64,000 nucleotides of DNA from an uncultured Paracoccaceae bacterium (lineage in GTDB: Bacteria > Pseudomonadota > Alphaproteobacteria > Rhodobacterales > Rhodobacteraceae). The stretch is taken from contig CANKZJ010000007.1 in assembly GCA_947488605.1 (NCBI GenBank), positions 62,001 to 126,000 on the forward strand, given 5' to 3'. Of the stretch, positions 44,600 through 53,783 are shown one piece after another (position 1 is the first letter of the stretch; each line of letters begins with the position of its first letter). The notes beneath the pieces were generated by a model, which did no database searches, was not told where the DNA came from, and saw only the letters and a program-made list of their open reading frames with translations. The translations under genes were made by a program, and so were the position numbers.

Positions 44600-46198
44600 T
44601 CAACCGATTGCGGCTGCTTTCACATCGTCATCGATGAAGGGCACATATTTCTCAAAGTTATCACTGAACATCGTGACCAGCTTCGCGGCCTGCGCATCAT
44701 AAGCGGCTTTGTCTGCCCAAGTATCACGCGGGTTCAACAGGCCATCGTCGACACCATCAACCGAAATTGGCACCTCAAAGCCAAAATGCGGATCCTTGCG
44801 GAACGTACTTTCGATCAACGTGCCGTCTAAGGCTGCAGACAAGAGCGCGCGCGTCGCCTTGATCGGCATCCGTGATCCCGTGCCGTAAGCGCCACCTGTC
44901 CAGCCAGTGTTCACCAGCCAACAGGTCGCACCGTGGCTTGCGATCTTGGACCGCAGCAGATTGCCGTAGACTTCGGGACGCCGTGGCATGAATGGCGCGC
45001 CAAAGCATGTGCTGAATGTGGGTTCCGGCTCGGTCACGCCACGCTCTGTGCCGGCAACTTTTGAGGTAAAGCCGGATAGGAAGTGGTACATTGCCTGTGC
45101 CGGTGTCAGCCGCGCAATCGGGGGCAGGACGCCGAATGCATCACAGGTCAGCATGATGATGTTCTTAGGGTGTCCGCCCAATGCGGTCTCGGACGCGTTC
45201 GAGATATAGTTCAGCGGGTAAGCACAGCGCATGTTCGCGGTCAGGCTATCGTCGTCAAAATCAAGCTCGAGCGTTTCTGGATCGAAAACCATATTCTCGA
45301 TGACCGTATGCGGCATCTCGCATGTTGCGTAAATTTCAGGCTCGGCCTCTGGATCGAGACCAATTGTTTTCGCGTAGCAGCCGCCCTCAAAGTTGAATGT
45401 GCCGCGATCCGACCAGCCATGCTCATCATCACCGATCAACACGCGGGTCGGGTCGGCAGATAACGTTGTTTTTCCAGTGCCCGACAGACCAAAGAAGACG
45501 GCAGTATCAACAGGGTTGCCGGGTGCGTGGTTCGCCGAACAATGCATCGGCATGATGCCTTTTTCTGGCAGCAAGTAGTTGAGCAGGGTGAAGACGGATT
45601 TTTTGTTTTCGCCCGCATACTCGGTCCCGCCGATCAAGATCAGCTTCTTTTCGAAGTTCATGGCGATGACTGTTTCAGAGCGACAACCGTGTTTCGCCGG
45701 GTCTGCTTTGAATGTCGGGCAGTTGATCACGGTGAAGTCTGGCACAAATGTGGCCAGCTCAGCCGCCTCGGGCCGGCGCAGCATGTGGCGGATGAAAAGG
45801 CCATGCCATGTCAGTTCGGTCACGACGCGCACGTCCAAACGGTGCGCCGGATCAGCCCCACCAAACAGGTCTTGGACGTTGTAGGTGCCGCCCTTCATAT
45901 GCTCCAGCATGTCTGCGTAAAGCATATCAAAATGGGCAGGGTCCATTGGCGGGTTGTTGTCCCACCAGATTGTATCGGTCACGTTGTCTGTCTTGACCAC
46001 GAATTTGTCTTTAGGCGACCGACCTGTGTGCTTACCGGTCGAGACAAGGAAAGTGCCACCTTTTCCGGTCACACCTTCACCAGCGGCGACGGCGGCGTCA
46101 TGCAATTCCTGTTCAGAGCGGTTGTAGTACACATAACCCAGCCCTGTGATGCCTTGATCTTCAAGTTTCATCGACGGGTTGACCGTTCCTTGGTCCAT
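44600..46198 (-). CDS. pckA: Phosphoenolpyruvate carboxykinase (ATP)
   Basis: 532 residues, standard for the ATP-dependent enzyme. P-loop [11 protein letters not shown] at about 237-247, kinase-2 [11 protein letters not shown], and the substrate loop [21 protein letters not shown]. It converts oxaloacetate to phosphoenolpyruvate at the start of gluconeogenesis. The ATG at 46198 has an AAAGGAG at the right spacing; the reading frame stays open up to 46309 but those residues are not family-like. Divergent from chvI; two LacI-type operator-like sequences lie 91-124 bases upstream. Confidence 0.97.
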   Translation of the reverse strand: MDQGTVNPSMKLEDQGITGLGYVYYNRSEQELHDAAVAAGEGVTGKGGTFLVSTGKHTGRSPKDKFVVKTDNVTDTIWWDNNPPMDPAHFDMLYADMLEHMKGGTYNVQDLFGGADPAHRLDVRVVTELTWHGLFIRHMLRRPEAAELATFVPDFTVINCPTFKADPAKHGCRSETVIAMNFEKKLILIGGTEYAGENKKSVFTLLNYLLPEKGIMPMHCSANHAPGNPVDTAVFFGLSGTGKTTLSADPTRVLIGDDEHGWSDRGTFNFEGGCYAKTIGLDPEAEPEIYATCEMPHTVIENMVFDPETLELDFDDDSLTANMRCAYPLNYISNASETALGGHPKNIIMLTCDAFGVLPPIARLTPAQAMYHFLSGFTSKVAGTERGVTEPEPTFSTCFGAPFMPRRPEVYGNLLRSKIASHGATCWLVNTGWTGGAYGTGSRMPIKATRALLSAALDGTLIESTFRKDPHFGFEVPISVDGVDDGLLNPRDTWADKAAYDAQAAKLVTMFSDNFEKYVPFIDDDVKAAAIG

Positions 46199-46288
46199 GG
46201 GTTCGCTCCTTTGTGAAATGGCCGATTTGGCCAGCGATGGACCTTCCATAGCACCAAGGTTTAAAAGGCCGATACCCCATTGGAACAA

Positions 46289-46322
46289 AGTTAGCGCAAC
46301 CATTTGCATGTTAGCGCAATCA
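46289..46322 (-). promoter_or_regulatory. Two LacI-family-like operator sequences upstream of pckA
   Basis: GTTAGCGCAA occurs at 46290-46299 and again at 46310-46319, exactly 20 bases apart (two helical turns). With flanks, the second copy TGTTAGCGCAATCA agrees at 12 of 14 positions with the palindrome TGTTAGCGCTAACA; the first agrees at 11 of 14. Such palindromes are bound by LacI-family regulators of central carbon metabolism (CceR type, from memory) in Rhodobacterales. Confidence 0.55.
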
Positions 46323-46445
46323 GTTCGATTTGAATGAAAAAAATCCGCGGGAACCTGAAAACGTTCGGCAAAAATATACCAAATAAGGCAATTCTGTGAC
46401 GCAAGCCGAGTTAACTGTTGATTCGTCTTGATAAAAAGATGAAAA

Positions 46446-46468
46446 CTGCCATGGCAGGGTCATATAAT
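46446..46468 (+). promoter_or_regulatory. Palindrome CTGCCATGGCAG next to a TATAAT box upstream of chvI
   Basis: A perfect 12-bp palindrome (46446-46457) is followed six bases later by TATAAT (46463-46468), 27 bases before the chvI ATG. No canonical -35 element lies 17 bases upstream of the TATAAT, so the palindrome may hold an activator or repressor site in its place. Confidence 0.4.
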
Positions 46469-46495
46469 TATAAGAACCACTGAGGGAGCTTAATC

Positions 46496-47197
46496 ATGTC
46501 CAGAATTGCACTTGTTGACGATGATAGGAACATTCTGACATCCGTATCGATGACACTCGAGGCCGAAGGCTTTGAGGTTGAAACCTACAACGATGGCCAG
46601 TCTGCGTTGGAAGCTTTCAACAAACGCATGCCTGATATGGCCGTCTTGGACATTAAGATGCCCCGCATGGATGGCATGGATTTGTTGCAGCGTTTGCGCC
46701 AGAAAACATCGATGCCAGTTATTTTCCTGACGTCCAAGGACGACGAGATTGACGAAGTTCTCGGCCTTAGAATGGGCGCAGATGATTACGTAAAAAAGCC
46801 ATTTTCTCAGCGTTTACTTGTCGAGCGCATCCGTGCGCTGTTGCGCAGGCAAGATGCGATTGCAGGCGAAGAGATAGAAGAAACCGAGGAAACCAAGGTG
46901 ATGGTCCGCGGTGAATTGGTGATGGACCCGCTTCGTCACGCTGTGAAATGGAAAGGGAAAGACGTATCCCTTACGGTAACGGAATTCTTGTTGTTGCAGG
47001 CACTTGCCCAGCGACCCGGCTTTGTCAAAAGCCGCGATCAGCTGATGGATGTGGCCTATGATGACCAAGTGTACGTGGACGATCGCACGATCGACAGCCA
47101 CATCAAACGGCTGCGCAAAAAGATGCGGAACACCGATAATGAGTTTACGGCGATCGAGACGCTCTATGGCATTGGGTACCGCTACAACGAAGAGTAA
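46496..47197 (+). CDS. chvI: Response regulator ChvI
   Basis: 233 residues, OmpR class. The receiver domain has the acidic pocket VDDD (residues 7-10), phospho-acceptor D52 ([11 protein letters not shown]), and TSKDDE with the conserved Lys; the C-terminal winged helix carries [15 protein letters not shown], the recognition helix. ChvI controls envelope, acid and metabolic genes in alphaproteobacteria. GAGGGAG eight bases before the ATG. Followed three bases later by the kinase gene. Confidence 0.95.
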   Translation: MSRIALVDDDRNILTSVSMTLEAEGFEVETYNDGQSALEAFNKRMPDMAVLDIKMPRMDGMDLLQRLRQKTSMPVIFLTSKDDEIDEVLGLRMGADDYVKKPFSQRLLVERIRALLRRQDAIAGEEIEETEETKVMVRGELVMDPLRHAVKWKGKDVSLTVTEFLLLQALAQRPGFVKSRDQLMDVAYDDQVYVDDRTIDSHIKRLRKKMRNTDNEFTAIETLYGIGYRYNEE

Positions 47198-47200
47198 AAC

Positions 47201-48937
47201 ATGACAGCGGCGCCGAAAATCGACGTACGTGACCTGAAGTCCGTGCGCGCTGCTGCGCGAACGCCTGATCTTGTTTTGGGCGATGATTGGGTCGACCCCG
47301 ATCTTGTTTCTGACAGTGTCGAGATTGACGAGCTACCGGGCAGCCGGTTGTTTGCGCTGCGCAGTTCCCCGATTGCGCGCAAGATCGTCACCTTCAATTT
47401 GATCGCTTTGATTTTGTTGATTTCAGGCGTTCTGTATCTAAGCCCGTCGCGCGACAGTCTTGCGTTTCAACGCGCCAATGGGCTTGTGAATGAAGCGCAG
47501 CTGATCGCGGACGTATTCGAGGCGCAGCTTCCGACAATCGCCCCGGTCAACCTTGTCACGGCTGACGGGATCAACCCGACCGCAACCCTTGAGGAACTCA
47601 ACTTGCGTGGCGGTGTTGAGGTGTCTGTTTTTGCGCCTGATACAACGTTGGTTGCGCGCGCCACTGGCCGCTTGAACGCCGACCAAGTGTCTGAGTTGGC
47701 AGAGCAGACAGGTGGTACCTTCTTCCTCGATATGCTGGTCTCGCTTTGGGAGGGTCTTGTAAATATCGGGTCTTTTGGGGAGGAGCTTCTGAGCGAAGAG
47801 CAAGCCTTGATCCAGTTGTCGCAAGAGAATGTCCGTCAGGCGATTGCGAATGGCACGCAGCTGGAGGCATCCACGATTGAGGGTGCGACGAGCTTTGTGG
47901 TGACAACGCCGATCATGCGTAACGGTGTTGCGGTTGGTGTCATCGCGGTGACGACAGCCGCTGGTGAGGTCGATAGTCTGGTTCGCCGTGAGCGGGAACA
48001 GTTCTTGCGTCTGTTTTTCGTCGGTGTGCTGGTCAGCATCGGCCTTAGCCTTGTTCTGGCATCGACGATCGCCAACCCGTTGGCCCAATTGGCCACCGCC
48101 GCAGAAGCCAGCCAAGAAAAGAACGCGCGCAAGATGTCACCGATCAAGGTGCGCATTCCCGATCTTTCCGGTCGCCCTGACGAGATTGGCCGCCTTTCGA
48201 CAGCCCTGCGCGGTATGGTCTCGGCGCTATACGAGCGTATCGAGGGCAATGAGCAGTTTGCCGCAGATGTGTCACACGAGATTAAGAATCCGCTTGCGTC
48301 CTTACGGTCCGCCGTAGGCACCATGCGTGTCGCCAAGCGCGATGATCAACGTGAGCGTTTGCTTGAAGTCATCGAGCACGACGTAAAGCGGCTTGACCGC
48401 TTGGTAAGTGACATCTCAAACGCTTCCCGCTTGGATAGTGAACTGGTCAAGGAAGAGGAAGAAAACTTCGATCTGATCAACATGCTTGGCAATCTAGCAG
48501 AGTTCCTTGGAAAGGATGCCAAGCTACAGGGTGTTGAATTTGTTGCTGATTTGCCGGAAACGCCGATCATGGTGCAAGGCCTTGAAGGACGTATGGCGCA
48601 GGTGTTTGTGAACTTGATCACGAACGCTATCTCATTTTGCGAGAAGGGTGATGCCATTCGGATTTGGGCGCGCACACGTCAGAACCGCGTTCTTGTTGTC
48701 GTCGAAGATACAGGTCCCGGCATTCCCGATGATGCACTGACGAAGATTTTCCAGCGGTTCTATTCTGAGCGCCCTGAGGGTCAGTTCGGTAACAACTCTG
48801 GTCTTGGGTTGGCGATTTCAAAGCAAATTGTCGAAGCTCATGCTGGTGTGATCTGGGCCGAGAATATCCGCCCAACAGACGCTGACCCGACCTCAGAACC
48901 ACTGGGTGCGCGGTTTGTGGTCGGCCTTCCAATCTAG
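47201..48937 (+). CDS. chvG: Sensor histidine kinase ChvG
   Basis: 578 residues: TM1 about 61-81, a periplasmic sensor of some 185 residues, TM2 about 268-292, HAMP, phospho-acceptor H359 in FAADVSHEIKNPLASLRS, and an ATPase domain with VFVNLITNAISF, VEDTGPGIPDD and NNSGLGLAISKQIVEAH. It partners ChvI. The N-terminal 60 residues before TM1 are long and acidic. In related systems a periplasmic repressor (ExoR) holds the kinase off; no such gene is in the window. Confidence 0.95.
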   Translation: MTAAPKIDVRDLKSVRAAARTPDLVLGDDWVDPDLVSDSVEIDELPGSRLFALRSSPIARKIVTFNLIALILLISGVLYLSPSRDSLAFQRANGLVNEAQLIADVFEAQLPTIAPVNLVTADGINPTATLEELNLRGGVEVSVFAPDTTLVARATGRLNADQVSELAEQTGGTFFLDMLVSLWEGLVNIGSFGEELLSEEQALIQLSQENVRQAIANGTQLEASTIEGATSFVVTTPIMRNGVAVGVIAVTTAAGEVDSLVRREREQFLRLFFVGVLVSIGLSLVLASTIANPLAQLATAAEASQEKNARKMSPIKVRIPDLSGRPDEIGRLSTALRGMVSALYERIEGNEQFAADVSHEIKNPLASLRSAVGTMRVAKRDDQRERLLEVIEHDVKRLDRLVSDISNASRLDSELVKEEEENFDLINMLGNLAEFLGKDAKLQGVEFVADLPETPIMVQGLEGRMAQVFVNLITNAISFCEKGDAIRIWARTRQNRVLVVVEDTGPGIPDDALTKIFQRFYSERPEGQFGNNSGLGLAISKQIVEAHAGVIWAENIRPTDADPTSEPLGARFVVGLPI

Positions 48938-48945
48938 TCCTGCGC

Positions 48946-49371
48946 GTGGATAACAGCACCACACTGCATGCGTCTTGTGTTGCTTTTGAGGGGCGTGGTG
49001 TCCTGATCTATGGAAAATCTGGTGCTGGCAAATCAACGCTCGCCTTGCAACTGCTTGCGTTTGGATGCGACCTTGTCTCGGACGATCAGGTGCATTTGTC
49101 TTTGAATGAGGGACAGATCACCGCGACGGCTCCAACGCAAATCAAGAACCTAATAGAGGCGCGTGGCGTTGGACTTTTGAATGCGCCATCAATCCCACAG
49201 GCGCTGATCATATGCGCCGTCGATCTCGACCAAGAAGAGGCATCGCGGATGCCTCAGCGCCGTTTAGTCACGCTGTTGGGATGTGATCTGCCCTTGATCT
49301 ATCGGGTGGATGGACCACAATTTGCACCTGCAATTCTGCAAGTCCTGAAACATGGCTGGAGCCAAAGATGA
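48946..49371 (+). CDS. hprK: HPr kinase/phosphorylase, short form
   Basis: 141 residues, only the C-terminal catalytic domain. Walker [11 protein letters not shown] (residues 22-31) and [10 protein letters not shown] are clear; the regulatory N-terminal domain of Gram-positive HprK is absent, as is usual in alphaproteobacteria. It phosphorylates HPr on Ser46. Starts with GTG 48946, eight bases after chvG, and overlaps rapZ by four bases. Confidence 0.9.
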   Translation: MDNSTTLHASCVAFEGRGVLIYGKSGAGKSTLALQLLAFGCDLVSDDQVHLSLNEGQITATAPTQIKNLIEARGVGLLNAPSIPQALIICAVDLDQEEASRMPQRRLVTLLGCDLPLIYRVDGPQFAPAILQVLKHGWSQR

Positions 49372-50282
49372 CAGAAGAGGGATCGACCACCTCAACGTCG
49401 ATACCAACGATTGTATTGGTAACGGGTCCCTCGGGTGCCGGACGGTCAACTGCGGTCAAGGCCTTGGAAGATCTTGGATACGAGGTGATCGACAATCTCC
49501 CGCTTTCGCTTCTGCCGCGCTTGCTGGATGGGCCTCCTCCGGGAAGGCCTTTGGCTTTGGGTATTGATGTCCGCAATCGTGATTTTGGCACCAACGCCCT
49601 GATCGAGACGATTGATCAGCTTGCTAGAAACCCCGAACTGACATCGCAGGTTCTTTATATGGACGCTGGCGAAGAAGAACTTGTGCGTCGATATTCCGAG
49701 ACACGCAGACGCCATCCGCTAGCGCCTGCGGGGCCACCTTTGGCGGGTATTGCTGCCGAAAAAGAATTGCTGACACCCGTGCGCGCACGTGCAGATGTAT
49801 TGATTGATACAACTGGAATGTCCCCGCATGATGCTAAGGCCGAAGTTGAGCGTTGGTTTGGCACTGCCGAGGGCGGAAAGCTGGGTGTCACGTTGCATTC
49901 GTTTTCCTACAAACGTGGATTGCCGCGCGGCATGGATATTGTGATGGACTGCCGATTCTTGCGTAATCCACATTGGGAAGAAAGCCTGCGCAAGTTGGAT
50001 GGTCGTGATGCCGCAGTGGCAGACTATGTGGCAGCAGACCCACGGTTTGCAGCATTCTTTTCACAAGTGAAGGCGTTGATAGATCTGCTCTTGCCGGCTC
50101 ACAAGGACGAAGGCAAAGCACATCTATCGATCGGGTTTGGGTGTACCGGAGGGCAACACCGATCCGTCGCAATGACAGAACAGATGGCACAAGCCCTTGC
50201 GCAAGATGGTTGGCATGTGTCTAAACGACACCGCGAGCTGGAGCGACGCATGGTGCATGGTAGCAAGGAACACGCGGTTTGA
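49368..50282 (+). CDS. rapZ: RNase adapter protein RapZ
   Basis: 304 residues. A P-loop [19 protein letters not shown] in the first 40 residues, then the conserved [16 protein letters not shown] and [11 protein letters not shown] motifs of the C-terminal domain. In E. coli RapZ presents the small RNA GlmZ to RNase E and binds glucosamine 6-phosphate; alphaproteobacteria have no known GlmZ, so its target here is open. Overlaps both neighbours (ATGA-type), hinting at coupled synthesis with HprK and EIIA. Confidence 0.94.
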   Translation: MTEEGSTTSTSIPTIVLVTGPSGAGRSTAVKALEDLGYEVIDNLPLSLLPRLLDGPPPGRPLALGIDVRNRDFGTNALIETIDQLARNPELTSQVLYMDAGEEELVRRYSETRRRHPLAPAGPPLAGIAAEKELLTPVRARADVLIDTTGMSPHDAKAEVERWFGTAEGGKLGVTLHSFSYKRGLPRGMDIVMDCRFLRNPHWEESLRKLDGRDAAVADYVAADPRFAAFFSQVKALIDLLLPAHKDEGKAHLSIGFGCTGGQHRSVAMTEQMAQALAQDGWHVSKRHRELERRMVHGSKEHAV

Positions 50283-50674
50283 TCGGAATTGTCATCGTCG
50301 CTCATGGTGGATTGGCACGCGAATATCACGCTGCCGTTGAACATGTCGTCGGACCACAGCCTGGCATGGTTAGTATCGCCATTGGCCCCGAAGATGACCG
50401 CGCAGAAAAACAAACCGAGATTTGCGATGCAGCTGATGGTGTTGATACCGGCGATGGTGTTGTGATCGTTACAGACATGTTTGGCGGATCGCCGACCAAT
50501 CTGTCATTGAGGGCGTGCAGTCCTGAAAATCGCCGCATTCTTTATGGGGCGAATTTGCCCATGTTGATCAAGCTCGCAAAATCGCGCGGCGCAACCGTCC
50601 CCGAGGCGGTCGAGGCTGCGATTATCGCCGCACATAAGTACATCAACAGCCACAATGGCGGGTTGCCGCGATGA
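50279..50674 (+). CDS. PTS EIIA component, mannose family
   Basis: 131 residues. [12 protein letters not shown] carries the phospho-accepting His9, and [19 protein letters not shown] is the mannose-family EIIA core. No EIIB, EIIC or EIID gene is near, so it most likely belongs to a regulatory PTS without sugar transport. Start GTG/TTG-type at 50279 overlaps the rapZ stop; it overlaps the HPr gene by four bases. Confidence 0.92.
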   Translation: MIGIVIVAHGGLAREYHAAVEHVVGPQPGMVSIAIGPEDDRAEKQTEICDAADGVDTGDGVVIVTDMFGGSPTNLSLRACSPENRRILYGANLPMLIKLAKSRGATVPEAVEAAIIAAHKYINSHNGGLPR

Positions 50675-50940
50675 CTCAAATGCGTCTTGAGATTCAAAAT
50701 ATCAAAGGTCTCCATGCCCGTGCATCCGCAAAGTTGGTCGAAGTTGTCGAGAGTTTTGATGCCGACGCGACAGTCAGCAAAGACGGTGAAAGCACTGGTG
50801 GCGATAGCATTATGGGACTTTTAATGTTGGCAGCTTCCATCGGAACCTTTATTGACGTCGAAACAAGTGGACCGCAGGCACAAGAGTTGGCGGCAGCGAT
50901 TGAAAACTTGGTGGCCGACAAATTCGGTGAAGGCGACTGA
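50671..50940 (+). CDS. ptsH: Phosphocarrier protein HPr
   Basis: 89 residues. His15 (GLHARASAK) and Ser46 (GGDSIMGLLML) sit at exactly the canonical positions, so HPr can be phosphorylated both by EI (His) and by HprK (Ser). It shuttles phosphate to the EIIA encoded just upstream. The gene for enzyme I is not in the window. Confidence 0.95.
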   Translation: MTQMRLEIQNIKGLHARASAKLVEVVESFDADATVSKDGESTGGDSIMGLLMLAASIGTFIDVETSGPQAQELAAAIENLVADKFGEGD

Positions 50941-50970
50941 GACTGATGCGGATCGAATAGGACAAACGCT

Positions 50971-51849
50971 TTGACCGAAACGGCCCCCAAAGTTTCTGCA
51001 CCTCCTGTGGTCCCGGACGCGCCACCGCGTGTTTATGACCGTAGTGCGCTGACCTATTCGAACACGTTTGACAGCCCGGTCAAGCGGTCCATCATTAAAA
51101 CGATTGAGTGGTTTACTGGCAAAATCCACATCATTCGTATGATCCGCAAGTTTGAAAAACGCGGGAAGTTCCACGGGCAAGCCTTTTGGCGCGGTGCCTT
51201 GGATGTCATGGGAATTGATCTGATCACCCCGCAAGAGCAGCTTGATCGTATCCCAAAGACAGGTCCGGTTGTGATCGTGGCGAACCATCCGCATGGCATG
51301 GTCGATGGCATGGTTTTTGCTGATTTGATTGGGCGGGTCCGTACAGATTACCGCATTCTGACACGTGCATTCTTGACGGATATTGACGAAGACGCGGGCC
51401 GCTTTCTGATCCCTGTGCCCTTTCCACATGAAGAAGACGCGCAGGCCAAGATGGTTGAAATGCGCAAACAAGCGATGGCCCATCTTAAGGATGGCGGCGT
51501 TATCGCGATTTTCCCCTCGGGTGTCGTTGCATCGTCGAATTCACTGTTCGGACCGATGGTCGAGGACGAATGGAACCTGTTTACCGCCAAGATGATCCGC
51601 ATGTCTGGCGCGCGCGTGGTGCCGTTGTTTTTCCCGGGCGCCAATTCACGTTGGTATCAGATGGCCAATCAGGTGTCCGCGACACTGCGTCAAAGCCTTT
51701 TGATCCATGAAATTGTGAATGCCTGTGGCAAACCGCAAAAACCAATTGTTGGACACCCTTTTGACGAAGAAGAAGTGAAAGAGCGTCTAAAAGATCAACG
51801 CGCCTGTATGGACTGGATGCGTGAGCAGACCCTCAATCTGAAAGACTAG
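50971..51849 (+). CDS. Lysophospholipid acyltransferase (PlsC-like)
   Basis: 292 residues. The acyltransferase block I is present as NHPHGMVDG (H-x4-D) near residue 105, then FPSGVVASS and VPLFFPG correspond to blocks III and IV. It probably acylates a lysophospholipid or ornithine-lipid precursor at the membrane. Start TTG 50971 is eight bases after AGGAC; no ATG suits. Located 31 bases after HPr and possibly part of the same transcript. Confidence 0.85.
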   Translation: MTETAPKVSAPPVVPDAPPRVYDRSALTYSNTFDSPVKRSIIKTIEWFTGKIHIIRMIRKFEKRGKFHGQAFWRGALDVMGIDLITPQEQLDRIPKTGPVVIVANHPHGMVDGMVFADLIGRVRTDYRILTRAFLTDIDEDAGRFLIPVPFPHEEDAQAKMVEMRKQAMAHLKDGGVIAIFPSGVVASSNSLFGPMVEDEWNLFTAKMIRMSGARVVPLFFPGANSRWYQMANQVSATLRQSLLIHEIVNACGKPQKPIVGHPFDEEEVKERLKDQRACMDWMREQTLNLKD

Positions 51850-52721
51850 CGCGTCGGCACCGGTACATCACCGCGGTAGTCATAGAACCCACGCTGTGAT
51901 TTGCGGCCGAGCCAGCCTGCTTCAACATATTTCGTAAGCAACGGGCAGGGGCGGTACTTTGTGTCCGCCAAACCGTCATGCAGCACGTTCATGATCGCCA
52001 AACATGTATCCAGACCGATGAAATCTGCCAGCTCAAGCGGCCCCATCGGATGGTTGGCACCCAGTTTCAGCGACGTATCGATGGATTGGACCGAGCCGAC
52101 ACCCTCGTAGAGCGTGTAAATCGCCTCGTTGATCATGGGCATTAGAATGCGGTTCACGATGAAGGCGGGAAAATCTTCTGCGGTTGCTGATGTCTTGCCC
52201 AGCCGCTCTACGACGCCATAGCATGCTTTGAACGTTGGCTCGTCTGTCGCAATCCCGCGGATCAATTCGACCAACTGCATGATCGGCACAGGGTTCATAA
52301 AGTGGAAACCCATAAATTTTTCTGGGCGGTCGGTGCGTGATGCAAGCCGTGTGATCGAAATGGACGATGTGTTCGACGTCAGGATCGTATCGGGCTTAAG
52401 GTGTGGAACAAGATCCTCAAAAATTGCCGTCTTGATTGTTTCGCGCTCGGTTGCGGCCTCAATGATCAAATCCGTTTGACCAAGATCAGTAAGCGTCTGT
52501 GTCGTATTAATGCGCTTCATCGCGTCAGTTTTTTGGCTCGACGTGATCAGGTCCTTGCTGACCTGCCGCTCAAGATTGCGATCAATCAAGGCGACGGCGG
52601 CTTGCAGGGCGTCTTCACTGATATCAGTCAGCAGCACCTCGTAGTCAGCCAAGGCAAAGACATGCGCGATGCCGTTGCCCATTTGGCCTGCGCCAACGAT
52701 GCCTACCCGTTCAATTGCCAT
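51846..52721 (-). CDS. hbd: 3-hydroxybutyryl-CoA dehydrogenase
   Basis: 291 residues. IERVGIVGAGQMGNGIAHVFA binds NAD, HFMNPVPIMQLVELIRG carries the catalytic histidine and the C-terminal SLKLGANHPMGPLELADFIGLD is the family dimer segment. It interconverts acetoacetyl-CoA and 3-hydroxybutyryl-CoA, in PHB turnover or beta-oxidation. The start at ATG 52721 (MAIERVG) fits the family; the open frame reaches 52757. A 7-bp hairpin sits 20-43 bases upstream. Overlaps the acyltransferase stop by four bases. Confidence 0.93.
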   Translation of the reverse strand: MAIERVGIVGAGQMGNGIAHVFALADYEVLLTDISEDALQAAVALIDRNLERQVSKDLITSSQKTDAMKRINTTQTLTDLGQTDLIIEAATERETIKTAIFEDLVPHLKPDTILTSNTSSISITRLASRTDRPEKFMGFHFMNPVPIMQLVELIRGIATDEPTFKACYGVVERLGKTSATAEDFPAFIVNRILMPMINEAIYTLYEGVGSVQSIDTSLKLGANHPMGPLELADFIGLDTCLAIMNVLHDGLADTKYRPCPLLTKYVEAGWLGRKSQRGFYDYRGDVPVPTR

Positions 52722-52741
52722 GATAAATCCTTCATCGGTTG

Positions 52742-52764
52742 CCCGCACCTTATGCATGTGCGGG
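52742..52764 (-). promoter_or_regulatory. Hairpin in hbd leader
   Basis: CCCGCAC (52742-52748) and GTGCGGG (52758-52764) form a 7-bp stem with loop CTTATGCAT. It lies just upstream of the hbd start; function unclear. Confidence 0.3.
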
Positions 52765-52880
52765 GTGCAGCTTCAAGGTTGGTCAGTCGCTAAAACTTTC
52801 AACGAATGCGCGCATTAGCGAAATCGCAAAGGATTTAGGCGAATCTGCCACTTGGGTGAAGGAACGAAGGGGCTGAAGCC

Positions 52881-53726
52881 ATGAAGCAGGAAAAAGTCGA
52901 AACCGGTGATCTGGCCTATGCGCCTTGTCGTTACGGCAACTCAAGGATGCTTTTTCGGGGGCCGCGTAAGCGGCTGGATGTGCCATATCTGGCCTTTATC
53001 GGTGGGACCGAAACGTATGGGAAATACATTGAAAAACCGTTTCCTACGCTCGTGGAAAAGGCGATGCGGCAGACCTGCATAAACTTTGGCTGCGTGAATG
53101 GCGGGATTGATGCATTCGTCAATGACCCGACGGTGATGGGTATTTGCCGCGAGGCTGACCTCACGGTCGTGCAGGTGATGGGGGCGAATTATCTCTCAAA
53201 CCGGTTCTATTCGGTTCATCCGCGGCGCAATGATCGGTTTCTGCGCGCGTCGACAGTACTACAAGCCATTTATCATGATGTAGATTTTTCGGAATTCTCG
53301 TTTACGCGACATATGCTTGGGACGCTGCACTCCAGATCGATCGAGCGTTTTGATACCGTCGTGCAAGAACTACGCGAAGCATGGCTTGCAAGGATGCGCA
53401 ATCTTTTGAGTCAAGTCGGCGAACGGGCGATTTTGCTTTGGTTCTCGGAGGAGGAAATAAGCGATGAGCACTGGTCAAAACGGCATAATCAGTTGCAGGT
53501 TGACCCGTTGTTCATCACCGCGTCCATGATTGATGAATTGCGACCGCTGGTTAGGGATGTTGTCGTGGCTAATCCGACTGAACAAGCGACAGCGCAGGGA
53601 ACGCGCGACATGTACTTTCCGCCATCACAATCCAAAGCAGCATCAGAGATGTTGGGTGTTGATTGCCATGCAGAGGCAAGCATGACGCTTATTCCTAGAA
53701 TTAGGAATCAGCTCTACCGCGCATAA
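52881..53726 (+). CDS. DUF6473 family protein
   Basis: 281 residues, no signal peptide. FIGGTETYGKYIEKPFP, INFGCVNGGIDAF and VQVMGANYLSNRFYSVHPRRNDRF identify the DUF6473 family found in Rhodobacterales. The spacing of a GG-T/S-E turn, a GxxNGGxD segment and a block with ANY/N resembles SGNH hydrolase blocks I-III, though the nucleophile serine is not obvious. A sulfotransferase-adjacent or surface-polysaccharide role is sometimes assumed for such genes; nothing here supports it. Ends seven bases before the terminator shared with etfA. Confidence 0.8.
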   Translation: MKQEKVETGDLAYAPCRYGNSRMLFRGPRKRLDVPYLAFIGGTETYGKYIEKPFPTLVEKAMRQTCINFGCVNGGIDAFVNDPTVMGICREADLTVVQVMGANYLSNRFYSVHPRRNDRFLRASTVLQAIYHDVDFSEFSFTRHMLGTLHSRSIERFDTVVQELREAWLARMRNLLSQVGERAILLWFSEEEISDEHWSKRHNQLQVDPLFITASMIDELRPLVRDVVVANPTEQATAQGTRDMYFPPSQSKAASEMLGVDCHAEASMTLIPRIRNQLYRA

Positions 53727-53732
53727 GAAAAA

Positions 53733-53759
53733 AGGGCCCGCATCATGAATGCGGGCCCT
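53733..53759 (-). terminator. Intrinsic terminator of etfBA
   Basis: An 11-bp perfect stem AGGGCCCGCAT/ATGCGGGCCCT with a five-base loop. In the minus direction it is followed by six T residues (A run at 53728-53733 on the plus strand), a strong terminator for etfBA. It may also serve the DUF6473 gene that ends at 53726. Confidence 0.85.
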
Positions 53760-53783
53760 CTTGGGATCAAATTCTTGATCAAG

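Noticed and set aside
45527-46216. Plus-strand open frame of 229 codons opposite pckA
   Set aside because: pckA is certain on the other strand; the translated product is Cys/His/Arg-rich and has no family features.
46199-46309. N-terminal extension of pckA to 46309
   Set aside because: An AAAGGAG lies correctly for the ATG at 46198 and family proteins begin there; the extension covers the regulatory repeats.
53775-53782. TTGATCAA palindrome as an FNR-type site
   Set aside because: FNR sites need a four-base spacer between TTGAT and ATCAA; here the two halves are fused, and it lies at the 3' end of etfA.
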